In this document: piece by piece, positions 51,299 through 60,169 of the stretch
Numbering within the stretch: the stretch's first letter is position 1
How the letters are laid out: each line of letters begins with the position of its first letter
Notes under the pieces: generated by a model
What the model saw: the letters and a program-made list of their open reading frames with translations, nothing else
What the model was told of the DNA's origin: nothing
The model's database searches: none
Translations under genes and position numbers: made by a program
Assembly: GCF_035918015.1 (NCBI RefSeq)
Contig: NZ_CP109132.1
Location: forward strand, 7,378,001-7,442,000
From: Streptomyces sp. NBC_01754
GTDB taxonomy: Bacteria; Actinomycetota; Actinomycetes; Streptomycetales; Streptomycetaceae
Direction of reading: 5' to 3'
Length of the DNA stretch: 64,000 nucleotides

Positions 51299-52882
51299 AT
51301 GACCGGCACAGACGTAGCGCCACCCAGCGCCGGAAGGCGGCATTGGTGGGCTCTGGTTGTGCTCGCGCTGCCCACCTTCATGGCAGCCATGGACATCACG
51401 GCGCTCTTCCTCGCGCTTCCGCACATCTCCGCGGACCTTCACACCTCCAGCACGCAGGAGCTGTGGATCACCGACGTCTACGGGTTCCTCATCGCCGGCT
51501 TCCTGGTCACGATGGGCACGCTCGGCGACCGGGTGGGCAGGAGGAAGGTGCTGCTGATCGGCGCGACGGCGTTCGGCATCCTGTCGGTGGTCGCCGCGTT
51601 CTCGACGAGCCCGGAGATGCTGATCATCGTCCGTGCCCTGCTGGGTGTCGCCGGCGCCACGATCATGCCGTCGACGCTCGCGTTCATCATGACGATGTTC
51701 CAGGACCCCAAACAGATGAGCCGGGCGATCGGCGTGTGGGCGACCTCGATGCTGGCCGGAATCGCCGTCGGCCCGGCCATCGGAGGTCTGCTGCTCGGCT
51801 TCTTCTGGTGGGGCTCGGTGTTCCTGGTGGCCGTGCCCGTCATGGTCACCCTGCTCATCGCCGGCCCCAAGCTGCTGCCGGACATCAAGAACCCCATGGC
51901 GGGCAAGCTGGACCTGCTGAGCGTGCTGCTGTCCCTGCTCGCGATCCTGCCCGTCATCTACGGCCTCAAGGAGACGGTGAGCCACGGCTGGGCGGCCCTC
52001 CCGGTCGCCGCGGCCGTGATCGGCCTGCTGTGCGGCATCGCCTTCGTCGTACGGCAGCGCCGGCTGGAGAACCCGCTGCTGGACCTGAGCCTGTTCGGCA
52101 TCCGCACCGTCAGCGGCGGCCTGGTGCTCGGCCTGCTGTTCGCCATGATCCAGGGCGGCATGGGCCTGCTGGTCACCCAGTTCCTGCAGATCGTCGGCGG
52201 CTACTCGGCGCTGGACACCGCGCTGTGGCTGCTGATCCCCGCCGGTGTCATGGTGATCGGCATCCAGCTGGTCACCCCGATCAGCCAGAAACTGCGCCCG
52301 GGCGTGGTCCTGGTGACCGGCCTCATCATCGCGTCCGTCGGCATGTTCCTGCTCACCCAGGTCGAAGTCGTCGGCGGTACGACCATGCTGATCCTCGGCA
52401 ACAGCATCATCTACCTCGGCGGAAGCCCGATCGGCGTCCTGGTCAACCAGGTCGTCATGGGGGCCGCCCCACCGGAGCGGATGGGCTCGGCCGCGTCCCT
52501 CCAGTCGACCGGCGGAGAGCTGGGCGTCGCACTGGGTATCGCCACCGTGGGCACCATAGCCACAGGGTTCTACACCAACTCGCTCTCCCTGCCCGACGAC
52601 GTACCGGCCAAGGCGGCCGACGCCGCGCAGGAGAGCATCGCCAGTGCGGCCGCCACGGCCGGCGACCAGTCACCAGAGGTGGCCTCCGGCATCCTCTCCG
52701 CCGCGCAGGAGGCGTTCACCAGCGCGCTGAACTCCACGGCCGCGGTCTGCACCGTGGCGTTCCTCGCCCTCGCGGTGCTCGCCTACACCACCATCCGGCA
52801 CGTTCCGATCCTGGCACCGCCGCCGGCGCCACCGGCCGACGACGCCGGCGAGACGGCCGACGAGGGCGCCGTGCACTCCTGA
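51299..52882 (+). CDS. MFS drug-efflux transporter, DHA2/14-TMS (SgcB-like)
   Basis: 527 residues, about 14 membrane segments. Motif A appears as GTLGDRVGRRKVLL and motif C as MLAGIAVGPAIGGLLLG, both typical of DHA2 exporters. A periplasmic/linker region near 440-490 is Ala-rich and the tail is acidic and Pro-rich. It probably exports the finished product and confers self-resistance, as proposed for SgcB in C-1027. ATG 51299 follows AGGAGA. The transcript ends at the 19-bp hairpin 52913-52952. Confidence 0.88.
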   Translation: MTGTDVAPPSAGRRHWWALVVLALPTFMAAMDITALFLALPHISADLHTSSTQELWITDVYGFLIAGFLVTMGTLGDRVGRRKVLLIGATAFGILSVVAAFSTSPEMLIIVRALLGVAGATIMPSTLAFIMTMFQDPKQMSRAIGVWATSMLAGIAVGPAIGGLLLGFFWWGSVFLVAVPVMVTLLIAGPKLLPDIKNPMAGKLDLLSVLLSLLAILPVIYGLKETVSHGWAALPVAAAVIGLLCGIAFVVRQRRLENPLLDLSLFGIRTVSGGLVLGLLFAMIQGGMGLLVTQFLQIVGGYSALDTALWLLIPAGVMVIGIQLVTPISQKLRPGVVLVTGLIIASVGMFLLTQVEVVGGTTMLILGNSIIYLGGSPIGVLVNQVVMGAAPPERMGSAASLQSTGGELGVALGIATVGTIATGFYTNSLSLPDDVPAKAADAAQESIASAAATAGDQSPEVASGILSAAQEAFTSALNSTAAVCTVAFLALAVLAYTTIRHVPILAPPPAPPADDAGETADEGAVHS

Positions 52883-52912
52883 CGCCCGGCCGCCGAGCCG
52901 ACAACCCCAGCA

Positions 52913-52952
52913 CAGCAGGCCGGATCCCGCGCACGCGGGATCCGGCCTGCTG
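52913..52952. terminator. 19-bp perfect hairpin after the exporter
   Basis: Arms 52913-52931 and 52934-52952 are exact complements, beginning 30 bases after the stop codon. This separates the exporter from the SgcJ-like array. Confidence 0.88.
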
Positions 52953-53123
52953 CGTCCCCGCAGCAGGCCGCGACAGGCGCCCCCGGCGCCCGAGGCCCCC
53001 CGGCCGCCCCGCGAGTCAGGGCACCCGCCAGCCGCCCGGGAAAGAGGCGTGGACGGCCCCGGAACCGCCCGGTACGCCGGTCCCGGAATCGCCCGGTGGA
53101 AGTCCGCAACTCGAAAGATGTCC

Positions 53124-53137
53124 CCTTCTCGAGAAGG
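53124..53137. promoter_or_regulatory. Palindrome CCTTCTCGAGAAGG upstream of the SgcJ-like array
   Basis: A perfect 14-base palindrome 63 bases before the first gene of the array, in a 318-bp gap with no gene. The related fragments CTCGAAAG and CCGAGAG flank it. It is a possible operator for the array. Confidence 0.45.
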
Positions 53138-53175
53138 CGCGACTCTTTTCCGAGAGACGTTCGACAGGTCCGCTT

Positions 53176-53707
53176 GAATCCCGTCGATGTGGAGGTTTTG
53201 ATGTCTGTTGTGGGTTCCGGTCTGGATGCCTATTACGGGTCGTTCACGAGTGAGCGTGAGAAGGCGGCTCTGGGTGTTCCGTTGCGTCTGGTGGCCGCGT
53301 GGTCGAAGAATGACGCGGACGGGATGGCGGATGAGTTCACCGAGGACGGTGTTCTGATTCTTCCCGGTGATGTGCTGAAGAAGGGCCGTGAGGAGGTCCG
53401 TTCGTTCATGGCGGCTGCTTATGCGGGGCCGTTCAAGGGGACGGGTGTGACGGGTCAGCCGGTCGATGTGCGGTTCGTGGGTGATGACGTCGCTCTGCTG
53501 CGGACGCATGGCGGGATCCTGGCGCCGGGGGAGACGGAGATCGCTCCGGAGCTGGCGGTGCGGTCGACCTGGGTCCTGGTCAAGGAGGACGGCGAGTGGA
53601 AGCTGGCCGGCTATCAGAACAGTCCGCGTGGCACCGGCGCGACGCTGCGCTGGTAACAGCCGGAACCTGCCCACGTACACCCACACACAGGGAGAACACA
53701 CATGTCC
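53176..53707. repeat. 532-bp near-identical direct repeat, copy A
   Basis: It matches 54194-54725 at 531 of 532 positions; the only difference is G at 53473 against A at 54491, a synonymous change. The repeat covers the ribosome site and the whole 151-codon SgcJ-like gene. It continues through the 45-base spacer and the first two codons of the next gene. Confidence 0.95.
53201..53656 (+). CDS. SgcJ/EcaC-family NTF2-like protein, array gene 1
   Basis: 151 residues, single SnoaL/NTF2-like domain: PLRLVAAWSKNDADGMADEF, VLILPGDVLKKGREEVRSFM, LAVRSTWVLVKEDGEWKLAGYQ. SgcJ of C-1027 belongs to this family and is needed for enediyne core formation with the PKSE; its exact chemistry is unclear. ATG 53201 follows GGAGG. 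Many codons end in T (gtt, ggt, gat), unlike the neighbours, suggesting different origin or selection. The protein is identical to array gene 3. Confidence 0.87.
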   Translation: MSVVGSGLDAYYGSFTSEREKAALGVPLRLVAAWSKNDADGMADEFTEDGVLILPGDVLKKGREEVRSFMAAAYAGPFKGTGVTGQPVDVRFVGDDVALLRTHGGILAPGETEIAPELAVRSTWVLVKEDGEWKLAGYQNSPRGTGATLRW

Positions 53708-54184
53708 ACTGCGGTTTCCACGTGGGGCAACGCCTCAGAGCTGCTTGCCGCCGGCGGGGTCGAGGAAGACCTCTCGTACTACCGGGAGTTCACGAGCGAC
53801 GACGAGAAGGCGGTCCTCTCCGTAGCCATGCGGATACAGGCCGCCTGGGCGGCCAACGACGCCGACGCCTTCGCCGGCCTGTTCGCCGAGAACGGAAGCC
53901 TGCTCATGCGGGACGAGCAGCTCACCAGCCGCGAGCAGATCCGCGACTTCATGGCCGCGGGATTCGCCGGGCCGTTGAAGGGCGCCAGGGTCAGCGGCGG
54001 CCCCCTCCTGGTGACATTCCTCAGCGACGACGCCGCCATGGTGATCACCGAGGGAGGGATCATCCCGGACGGGGAATCCACCGTTTCCCCCGAGAACGAG
54101 ATCCGGGCCCTGTGGGTGATCGTCAAGGGAAACGACGGCACACCCGAACTCCTGTCCCACCAGAGCAGCCCGGTCAAGGGCTGA
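53702..54184 (+). CDS. SgcJ/EcaC-family NTF2-like protein, array gene 2
   Basis: 160 residues, NTF2-like fold with a longer N-terminal segment: MRIQAAWAANDADAFAGLF, NGSLLMRDEQLTSREQIRDFM, ENEIRALWVIVKGN, ending SSPVKG. It is a diverged paralogue of array gene 4 (shared DEQLTSRE and SPVKG) and more distantly of genes 1 and 3. Codon use is ordinary for the genome. It starts 45 bases after gene 1, behind an AGGGAGA ribosome site that lies inside the repeat. Confidence 0.85.
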   Translation: MSTAVSTWGNASELLAAGGVEEDLSYYREFTSDDEKAVLSVAMRIQAAWAANDADAFAGLFAENGSLLMRDEQLTSREQIRDFMAAGFAGPLKGARVSGGPLLVTFLSDDAAMVITEGGIIPDGESTVSPENEIRALWVIVKGNDGTPELLSHQSSPVKG

Positions 54185-54193
54185 TCCGGACCA

Positions 54194-54725
54194 GAATCCC
54201 GTCGATGTGGAGGTTTTGATGTCTGTTGTGGGTTCCGGTCTGGATGCCTATTACGGGTCGTTCACGAGTGAGCGTGAGAAGGCGGCTCTGGGTGTTCCGT
54301 TGCGTCTGGTGGCCGCGTGGTCGAAGAATGACGCGGACGGGATGGCGGATGAGTTCACCGAGGACGGTGTTCTGATTCTTCCCGGTGATGTGCTGAAGAA
54401 GGGCCGTGAGGAGGTCCGTTCGTTCATGGCGGCTGCTTATGCGGGGCCGTTCAAGGGGACGGGTGTGACGGGTCAGCCGGTCGATGTGCGATTCGTGGGT
54501 GATGACGTCGCTCTGCTGCGGACGCATGGCGGGATCCTGGCGCCGGGGGAGACGGAGATCGCTCCGGAGCTGGCGGTGCGGTCGACCTGGGTCCTGGTCA
54601 AGGAGGACGGCGAGTGGAAGCTGGCCGGCTATCAGAACAGTCCGCGTGGCACCGGCGCGACGCTGCGCTGGTAACAGCCGGAACCTGCCCACGTACACCC
54701 ACACACAGGGAGAACACACATGTCC
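54194..54725. repeat. 532-bp near-identical direct repeat, copy B
   Basis: The second copy of 53176-53707, offset by 1018 bp. The sequence between copies (gene 2 body) and after copy B (gene 4 body) is only distantly related, so near-identity stops abruptly after the ATGTCC start of the following gene in each case. Confidence 0.95.
54219..54674 (+). CDS. SgcJ/EcaC-family NTF2-like protein, array gene 3
   Basis: 151 residues, protein identical to array gene 1, with one silent base difference. It shares the same GGAGG ribosome site and the same T-ending codon bias. It starts 34 bases after gene 2. It would double the dose of this protein; no division of function between identical copies can be read from the sequence. 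Confidence 0.87.
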   Translation: MSVVGSGLDAYYGSFTSEREKAALGVPLRLVAAWSKNDADGMADEFTEDGVLILPGDVLKKGREEVRSFMAAAYAGPFKGTGVTGQPVDVRFVGDDVALLRTHGGILAPGETEIAPELAVRSTWVLVKEDGEWKLAGYQNSPRGTGATLRW

Positions 54726-55175
54726 TCGAAGGCGGCGACGCTGGTCAGCCAGGCCAAGCAGTGGGCCGGCAACTACGGCCCGTATTCCAATGGGGAGGAA
54801 GGCGCCGCGTACACCGCGCCCCTGCGCGTCCGGGCCGCCTGGGAGTCCCAGGACGCCGACGCGGTCGCCGGTATGTTCACGCAGAACGGCAGCCTGCTCC
54901 TGGGCGACGAGCAGCTGACGAGCCGTGAGGAGATCAGGGACCACCTGAAGAAGGCCTTCCAGGGGCGGTACCGCGGCACACGGATCCCGGAGGAGCCCCT
55001 GGAGGTCAGACTGCTCGCCCCGGACGTCGCACTCGCCGTCACCCAGGGCGGACTCGTCGCCGAGGGAGCCTCGACCTGGACGCCCGAGAACGAGTACCGG
55101 GCGATGTGGGTCCTCGCCAAGCGGGACGGCGACTGGCAGGTCGTCTGCCGCCAGACCAGCCCGGTCAAGGGCTGA
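54720..55175 (+). CDS. SgcJ/EcaC-family NTF2-like protein, array gene 4
   Basis: 151 residues, NTF2-like: LRVRAAWESQDADAVAGMF, NGSLLLGDEQLTSREEIRDHL, ENEYRAMWVLAKRDGDWQV, ending SPVKG. Paralogue of gene 2, with a shorter, different N terminus. Last gene of the array. As with the others, a role with the enediyne PKSE products is inferred from SgcJ; a hydrolase or cyclase role, as in SnoaL, is the alternative. Confidence 0.85.
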   Translation: MSSKAATLVSQAKQWAGNYGPYSNGEEGAAYTAPLRVRAAWESQDADAVAGMFTQNGSLLLGDEQLTSREEIRDHLKKAFQGRYRGTRIPEEPLEVRLLAPDVALAVTQGGLVAEGASTWTPENEYRAMWVLAKRDGDWQVVCRQTSPVKG

Positions 55176-55537
55176 GTCTGTCCGGCACAGCTCCTCCCGC
55201 CCCGGCCGCGTCCACCGGGGCACACCGGCCCCGGGCCCCTCACCCGGCCCGCTGAAGCGTTCTGCCCCCGCGGGGGCCTTCACGAACGTCTGGTCCCGTC
55301 CCTGCGAAGGGCACGGAACCAGGCGTTTCGGTGTTTCCGCGCGACGCGGCCGGCTCCCGGACCGGCGGCGGGGCCGAAACCGGTGCCTGCCACCGGCCCC
55401 GCTCCGCTGCCCCGGCACTCCCGTACCGCCCGGTCCCCGGCACTCCCGTACCGCCCGGCCCCCCGGCCCGGCCGTCCCGCTTCCGGATCACGGCCGCCGT
55501 CTCCGGCTCGGGCACCGGGGCCGGGGTGAGGGCCCCG
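55176..55537. repeat. Intergenic region with a 25-bp tandem repeat
   Basis: Convergent gap between array gene 4 and the TauE gene. It holds two adjacent 25-base units at 55410-55434 and 55435-55459 (24 of 25 identical) and an imperfect hairpin around 55282-55330 that may end transcripts. No gene was seen. Confidence 0.6.
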
Positions 55538-56605
55538 TCAGGGCGTTCTCGCGGCGTCCACCGGGACCCGTGCCCCCGCCCCCGGGCCCGGGTCCTGAAC
55601 GGGCGGTGCCGCGTAGCCGTCCCGCATGACGAGCACCAGGCACAGCCCGGTGAACAGGGCCAGCGTCAGGACGCTGGCCACCACCATGCCCGGCGTGAAC
55701 GGCACCAGCAGCAGCGTGCTGACCAACTCGGAGCCGATCAGGACGAAGAGCACGGCGCGGATCGCGACCGGGGTGAGCCGGGTACAGATCCACGCACCCA
55801 GCGGGGCACCGACGGCCACCACGGGGGCGGCGGCCACCCAGTACCCGACCACCGGACCGGTGAAGTCCCCGACCACCCACACATGGGTGAGGAACGCGGC
55901 GATCGACACCACCGTCATCATCACCACCGTCGTCGGGGTGGCCACCTTCTCCGAGATCCGGAACAGCAGCACCAGGAGCAGGAACATCACACAGTTCTCG
56001 CCCACACCGACCACCCCGCTGACGACCCCGCCCGCGAAACCCGCGACCAGGACCAGGCCCCGTTCCCTCCCCGTCCACACCGGAATGACGGCGTTGCGCC
56101 GGTAGCCCCGCTGACGCAACTGGATGAACAGCGCCACCGCGAGCGCCACCAACAGCATGGTGAACAGCGCCCGTACGGTCGGCAGCGGTACGAGCGGCGC
56201 GAGCAGCGTCGCGCTCAGCACCACGCCCGGCACCCCGGCGGCCGAACCGTAGAACACCACCCGCCGCTCCACGGGCACCCTGCACAGCAGGATGGACAGC
56301 GAAGCGGCCGCCATCCCCACGGACTGGATGGCGAACGTGAAGATCCGGGCCTGGTCCGGCGGAACGGCCAGCACCTTCGTCAGGACCGGGAACGCGATCG
56401 CGCCGCCGCCCTCACTGGTCCCACCGCCCACCAGCGAACCGAACACCATCGTCAGCGCCACCCGCCAGTTGCCGGCGAGCACGTCGAAGTAGCCGGGGCC
56501 CCACACCAGGAACCAGACCGCCCACACCGCCCCGGCGAGCACGGCGTTGACCACCAGGACCTTGGGCAACCGCTGCTTCCCCGCCACCGCTTCCCCTCTC
56601 ACCAT
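55538..56605 (-). CDS. TauE/SafE-family permease
   Basis: 355 residues, about eight to nine membrane segments, with the repeated family pattern FGSLVGGGTSEGGGAIAFPVL (about 51 onward) and AGFAGGVVSGVVGVGENCVM (second half). The family moves sulfur- or carbon-containing anions such as sulfite, sulfonates or sulfoacetate. ATG 56605 has GGGAG upstream. It faces away from the ribose operon. No link to the biosynthetic cluster is evident. Confidence 0.85.
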   Translation of the reverse strand: MVRGEAVAGKQRLPKVLVVNAVLAGAVWAVWFLVWGPGYFDVLAGNWRVALTMVFGSLVGGGTSEGGGAIAFPVLTKVLAVPPDQARIFTFAIQSVGMAAASLSILLCRVPVERRVVFYGSAAGVPGVVLSATLLAPLVPLPTVRALFTMLLVALAVALFIQLRQRGYRRNAVIPVWTGRERGLVLVAGFAGGVVSGVVGVGENCVMFLLLVLLFRISEKVATPTTVVMMTVVSIAAFLTHVWVVGDFTGPVVGYWVAAAPVVAVGAPLGAWICTRLTPVAIRAVLFVLIGSELVSTLLLVPFTPGMVVASVLTLALFTGLCLVLVMRDGYAAPPVQDPGPGAGARVPVDAARTP

Positions 56606-57010
56606 GAGGGCGGCTCCCGACGGCCACCCCCTGACCGAACCAGTCTTCCGGGAGAGGAAGGGGAAGTTCCGCGTGATGTCACCGGTGCGCATGACGGAAG
56701 AAACGGGAATCCCGCAGACGCGGATGTCCGGCGTACTGGTGCGAGGCGCCGCCGGAACACCACGGGTTCGCCGCGGCGGCCGGGGGCGGGGTGGTGACTC
56801 AGGCACGGACCCCCGGCGGTTTCAGGGCCCGTCGTGCGGGTCGCACCGTGGTGACGCGGGGCGTGTGACGCGGGGCGCGGGGCGCCGGTGCCGCTCTGCC
56901 GGCGTCTTCGCGTCCGCGGCCACGGCCCGCGGACCGGTCCGGACACGGAGCGGCAGAACAGTATGTCCCTGTTAGTGGCTAATGTCTGGGATTTGGCTTC
57001 TGTCCGACCA

Positions 57011-57062
57011 TTGACTATGGACATCCCTATACCTACGCTCGGCCTTGTCCATGGTTGTCCAT
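57011..57062 (+). promoter_or_regulatory. Promoter and TGTCCAT operators of the ribose-type operon
   Basis: TTGACT (57011-57016) and TACGCT (57034-57039) are 17 bases apart, putting transcription start near 57046. ATGGACA at 57017-57023 and TGTCCAT at 57046-57052 and 57056-57062 form inverted and direct repeats across the spacer and start site. The GntR gene at the end of the operon is the likely repressor. The rest of the divergent gap (56606-57010) shows nothing clear. Confidence 0.65.
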
Positions 57063-57080
57063 ACACAAAGCGGTGTGTCG

Positions 57081-57998
57081 ATGAAGATCGCGGTTGTCGG
57101 TAGTTACGGGGCCGGCCTCACCATGCGGGTGCCCAAGGCCCCTTCGGCGGGCGAGACCGTCGCGGGCGGCCTCTTCGATTCCGGTGCCGGGGGCAAGGGC
57201 AGCAACCAGGCCGTGGGCGCCGCCCGGCTGGGTGCCGAGGTCTCGCTGCTCACCGCGGTGGGCGACGACGAATTCGGAAGGTCCGCGCGGGAGCTGTGGC
57301 GGCGCGAGGGAGTGGGGGCCGGGCATGTCCTGACCGCGGAGGCGCCCACCATGGTCGGGTTCATCCTGGTCGAGCCGTCCGGGGAGAACCGCATCGCCAT
57401 CGCTCCGGGGGCCCTGGACGAGCTGGACGCCGCCGCTGTCGGCTCCTTCCGTGCCGAGATCGCTTCCGCCGACGTCCTGGTCGTCTCGATGGAGATCCCC
57501 GAGGAGGCCGTGGTCGCCGCGCTCCGCGCCGGCCGCGAGTGCGGAACGCGGACTCTGCTCAATCCGGCACCCGCCCGGCCGCTGCCCGAGGAGTGCTGGC
57601 CGCTCATCGACGTCCTCACACCCAACCAGACGGAGGCACCCGTCCTCCTCGGACTCGACGAGGGGCACGGGCTCGGCGACGAGGAACTGGCCCGCACGCT
57701 GCACGAGCGCACCGGCGGCGTCGTCGTCATCACCCGCGGCGGCGAAGGCGCGCTGATCGCCGAGGCGTCCGGTGTCACCGGCGTGCCGCCGCACCCGGCC
57801 CGGACCGTCGTCGACACCACCGGGGCCGGCGACTCCTTCACCGCCGCATTCGCCGTCGCCCTGGCCGAGGGGCAGCCCGTCGGCCAGGCCGTGGAGTTCG
57901 CCGCCGTCGCGGGCTCTCACACCGTGTCGATCGCGGGCGTCGTTCCCGCCCTCCCCACCAGAGCCCAGCTGAACGCCCTGATTGGAAACGCCTCGTGA
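57081..57998 (+). CDS. rbsK: Ribokinase/PfkB-family sugar kinase
   Basis: 305 residues, PfkB fold. The substrate-binding GAGGKGSNQAVGAARLG (about 36-52) and the catalytic DTTGAGDSFTAAFAVAL (about 250-266, Asp base in GAGD) are intact. It phosphorylates ribose or a related sugar with ATP in the cytoplasm. ATG 57081 was chosen by family alignment; the ribosome site is weak. It is the first gene of the operon, overlapping the permease gene as GTGA. Confidence 0.88.
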   Translation: MKIAVVGSYGAGLTMRVPKAPSAGETVAGGLFDSGAGGKGSNQAVGAARLGAEVSLLTAVGDDEFGRSARELWRREGVGAGHVLTAEAPTMVGFILVEPSGENRIAIAPGALDELDAAAVGSFRAEIASADVLVVSMEIPEEAVVAALRAGRECGTRTLLNPAPARPLPEECWPLIDVLTPNQTEAPVLLGLDEGHGLGDEELARTLHERTGGVVVITRGGEGALIAEASGVTGVPPHPARTVVDTTGAGDSFTAAFAVALAEGQPVGQAVEFAAVAGSHTVSIAGVVPALPTRAQLNALIGNAS

Positions 57999-59032
57999 CC
58001 TCGACAACATCCAAGCCGCCGACCACCGCGCCACCGTCGCCCACCGAGCCGTCCCGGCAGTTCCCGCTCGCACTGCGCAGGCTGCTGCACGCGCGTGAGG
58101 CGGGCGTGTTCGCCGCGCTCGTCCTGCTCTTCCTGCTGGGCACGGTGCTCTCACCGACCTTCGCACAGTCCGACAACCTGCTCTCGGTGGGCCAGCAGAT
58201 CGCGCAGATCGGGATCATGGCCGTCGGGGCGACGTTCGTCATCCTCAACGGCGAGATCGACCTCTCGGTCGGCTCGACCTACGCACTGTCCGCGATCTCC
58301 ACCGGAATGCTCATCTCGGACGGCTGGAACTGGCCCACGGCCATGCTCGTCGGACTGGCCGTGGGGGCCCTGGCCGGGCTCTTCAACGGGCTGGCCGTGG
58401 TCGTGCTGGGCGTACCGTCCTTCATCGTCACCCTGGGCACGCTCAGTGTCTTCCGCGGTGTCGCCCTGCTCATCTCCGACGGCGCCCCGATCTCACTGAG
58501 CTCCTCCCTGCCCGGCGTCGCGGAGTTCAACCTCCTCGGCCAGGGACGGCTGTTCGGCCTGGTGCCCATGCAGTTCGTCTTCTTCGCGGTCGTCGCCGCC
58601 ATCGGTGTGGTCCTGCTGGCGCGTTCGCGCTTCGGCTTCAACACCTACGCGGTCGGCGGCAACCAGGAGGCCGCCCGGCTCGTCGGCGTCGACGTCAAGC
58701 GGGTCAAGCTCACCGCCTTCGTCCTCTCCGGTTTCACCGCCGGACTCGCCGGCGTCCTCGGCCTGTCCTTCCTCTCCTACGTGCAGGGTGTGACCGGCCA
58801 GGGACTGGAACTCACCGTCATCTCCGCCGTCATCATCGGCGGCGCCGCACTCTTCGGCGGCTCGGGCACGATGTGGGGCACCGTCATCGGCGTCGCCTTC
58901 ATCGGCCTGCTCCAGAACATCCTCAACATCAAGGGCATCTCGTCCTTCTGGCAGACCGTCGTCACCGGTCTCGTCATCGTCGCCGCGGTCGCGGCCGACA
59001 CCTGGCAGCGAAAGCGCAAGAGCCGCGCCTGA
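57995..59032 (+). CDS. rbsC: Sugar ABC transporter permease (RbsC family)
   Basis: 345 residues, about eight to ten membrane segments. The RbsC core GEIDLSVGSTYALSA (about 87-101) and TYAVGGNQEAARLVGVDVKRV (the coupling region) are clear, as is IIGGAALFGGSGTMWGT. It forms the membrane channel for the ribose-type substrate. The hydrophilic N-terminal 25 residues are Thr/Pro/Ser-rich. GTG 57995 overlaps the kinase stop. Confidence 0.9.
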   Translation: MTSTTSKPPTTAPPSPTEPSRQFPLALRRLLHAREAGVFAALVLLFLLGTVLSPTFAQSDNLLSVGQQIAQIGIMAVGATFVILNGEIDLSVGSTYALSAISTGMLISDGWNWPTAMLVGLAVGALAGLFNGLAVVVLGVPSFIVTLGTLSVFRGVALLISDGAPISLSSSLPGVAEFNLLGQGRLFGLVPMQFVFFAVVAAIGVVLLARSRFGFNTYAVGGNQEAARLVGVDVKRVKLTAFVLSGFTAGLAGVLGLSFLSYVQGVTGQGLELTVISAVIIGGAALFGGSGTMWGTVIGVAFIGLLQNILNIKGISSFWQTVVTGLVIVAAVAADTWQRKRKSRA

Positions 59033-59143
59033 ACACCACCCTCCGACCGGCGCGCCTCCCGCCCCGGCCCCGCGAACCGCTCACCCGCCGTCGTCCCGCC
59101 CCCTCCGCTTCCCCTGTCCCACGGACATGACGAAGGAGTCACG

Positions 59144-60169
59144 ATGTCCTCGCGCACCCTCCTCAGATCCCTCAGCGCCGTGACGGCCGCCGCCGCGGCC
59201 CTCGCCCTCACCGCCTGCGGTGCCGTCACCGCCGGCGACGCCACCGGCACCGACGACGGCTCCTTCAAGGTCGCCTCGTACATCCAGCAGCGGATCGACG
59301 ACGACAAGCCGATGCGCATCAAGCTGAGCTACCACGACCCGTCCCTCGCCTTCGCCACACCGATCAGCTCGGGCATGAAGCGCGCGGGCAAGGAGTTCGG
59401 GGCCGACGTCTCCCTCATAGGCCCCACCGGCGGCGACGCCGCCAAGCAGGTCTCCGAGATCCAGACACTCATCCAGCAGAAGGCCGTGGACGCACTCGCC
59501 GTCTCCTCCGCCTCCAGCGACGCGCTCAAGCCGGTCATCAGCCAGGCCTACAAGGCCGGCATCCCGATCATCTCGTTCAACACCGACAACCCCGACTCCC
59601 AGCAGATGGGCTTCGTCGGCCAGGACCTCAAGGGCTCCGGCAAGTCCCAGGCCGAAGAACTCCGCAAGAACCTGAACGGGGACATCAAGGGCAAGTCCGT
59701 GGTGGTCTTCTCCGTCGACACCGGAGCCGGCTGGTCACACGACCGCTTCAACGGCTTCAAGGAAGGCCTGGACGGAAGCGGCCTGAAGATCGTCGGACCG
59801 GTGAACGTCGGCAACGAACCCAGCACCGCCTACAACACCGTCGAGTCCACCATGTCCGGCCAGTCCGGCGTGGTCGCCGTCGCCGGCCTGGACTGCTGCT
59901 CGACCACGGCCGCCGCCAAGTGGGTGGCCCAGTCCGGCCACCCGGACGACATCACGATGGGCGGCTTCGACCTGCTCACCCAGACGGCCGAGTACATCGA
60001 CCGCGGGGTCCTGGACTTCACCATCAGCCAGAACCCGTCCGAACAGGGCTACCAGGCCGTGAAGGTGCTGCACGACTTCCTCACCGAGGGCACCGAGATC
60101 ACCGGTGTGGACACCGGCGCCCAGTTCATCACCGGCGACAACCTCGCCGACGCCACCGTGGAGGACTGA
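59144..60169 (+). CDS. rbsB: Sugar-binding lipoprotein (RbsB family)
   Basis: 341 residues. A lipoprotein signal peptide ends in LALTACG, with the lipidated cysteine near residue 26. The periplasmic-binding-protein type 1 fold follows (VDALAVSSASSDALKPVI, GIPIISFNTDNPD, DITMGGFDLL). It captures the sugar outside the membrane for RbsC/RbsA. AAGGAG precedes ATG 59144. Its stop overlaps the ATPase start by one base. Confidence 0.88.
   Translation: MSSRTLLRSLSAVTAAAAALALTACGAVTAGDATGTDDGSFKVASYIQQRIDDDKPMRIKLSYHDPSLAFATPISSGMKRAGKEFGADVSLIGPTGGDAAKQVSEIQTLIQQKAVDALAVSSASSDALKPVISQAYKAGIPIISFNTDNPDSQQMGFVGQDLKGSGKSQAEELRKNLNGDIKGKSVVVFSVDTGAGWSHDRFNGFKEGLDGSGLKIVGPVNVGNEPSTAYNTVESTMSGQSGVVAVAGLDCCSTTAAAKWVAQSGHPDDITMGGFDLLTQTAEYIDRGVLDFTISQNPSEQGYQAVKVLHDFLTEGTEITGVDTGAQFITGDNLADATVED

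Noticed and set aside
55410..55459. 25-bp tandem repeat as a possible regulatory array
   Set aside because: Only two units in a convergent gap without a promoter; a local duplication is enough to explain it.
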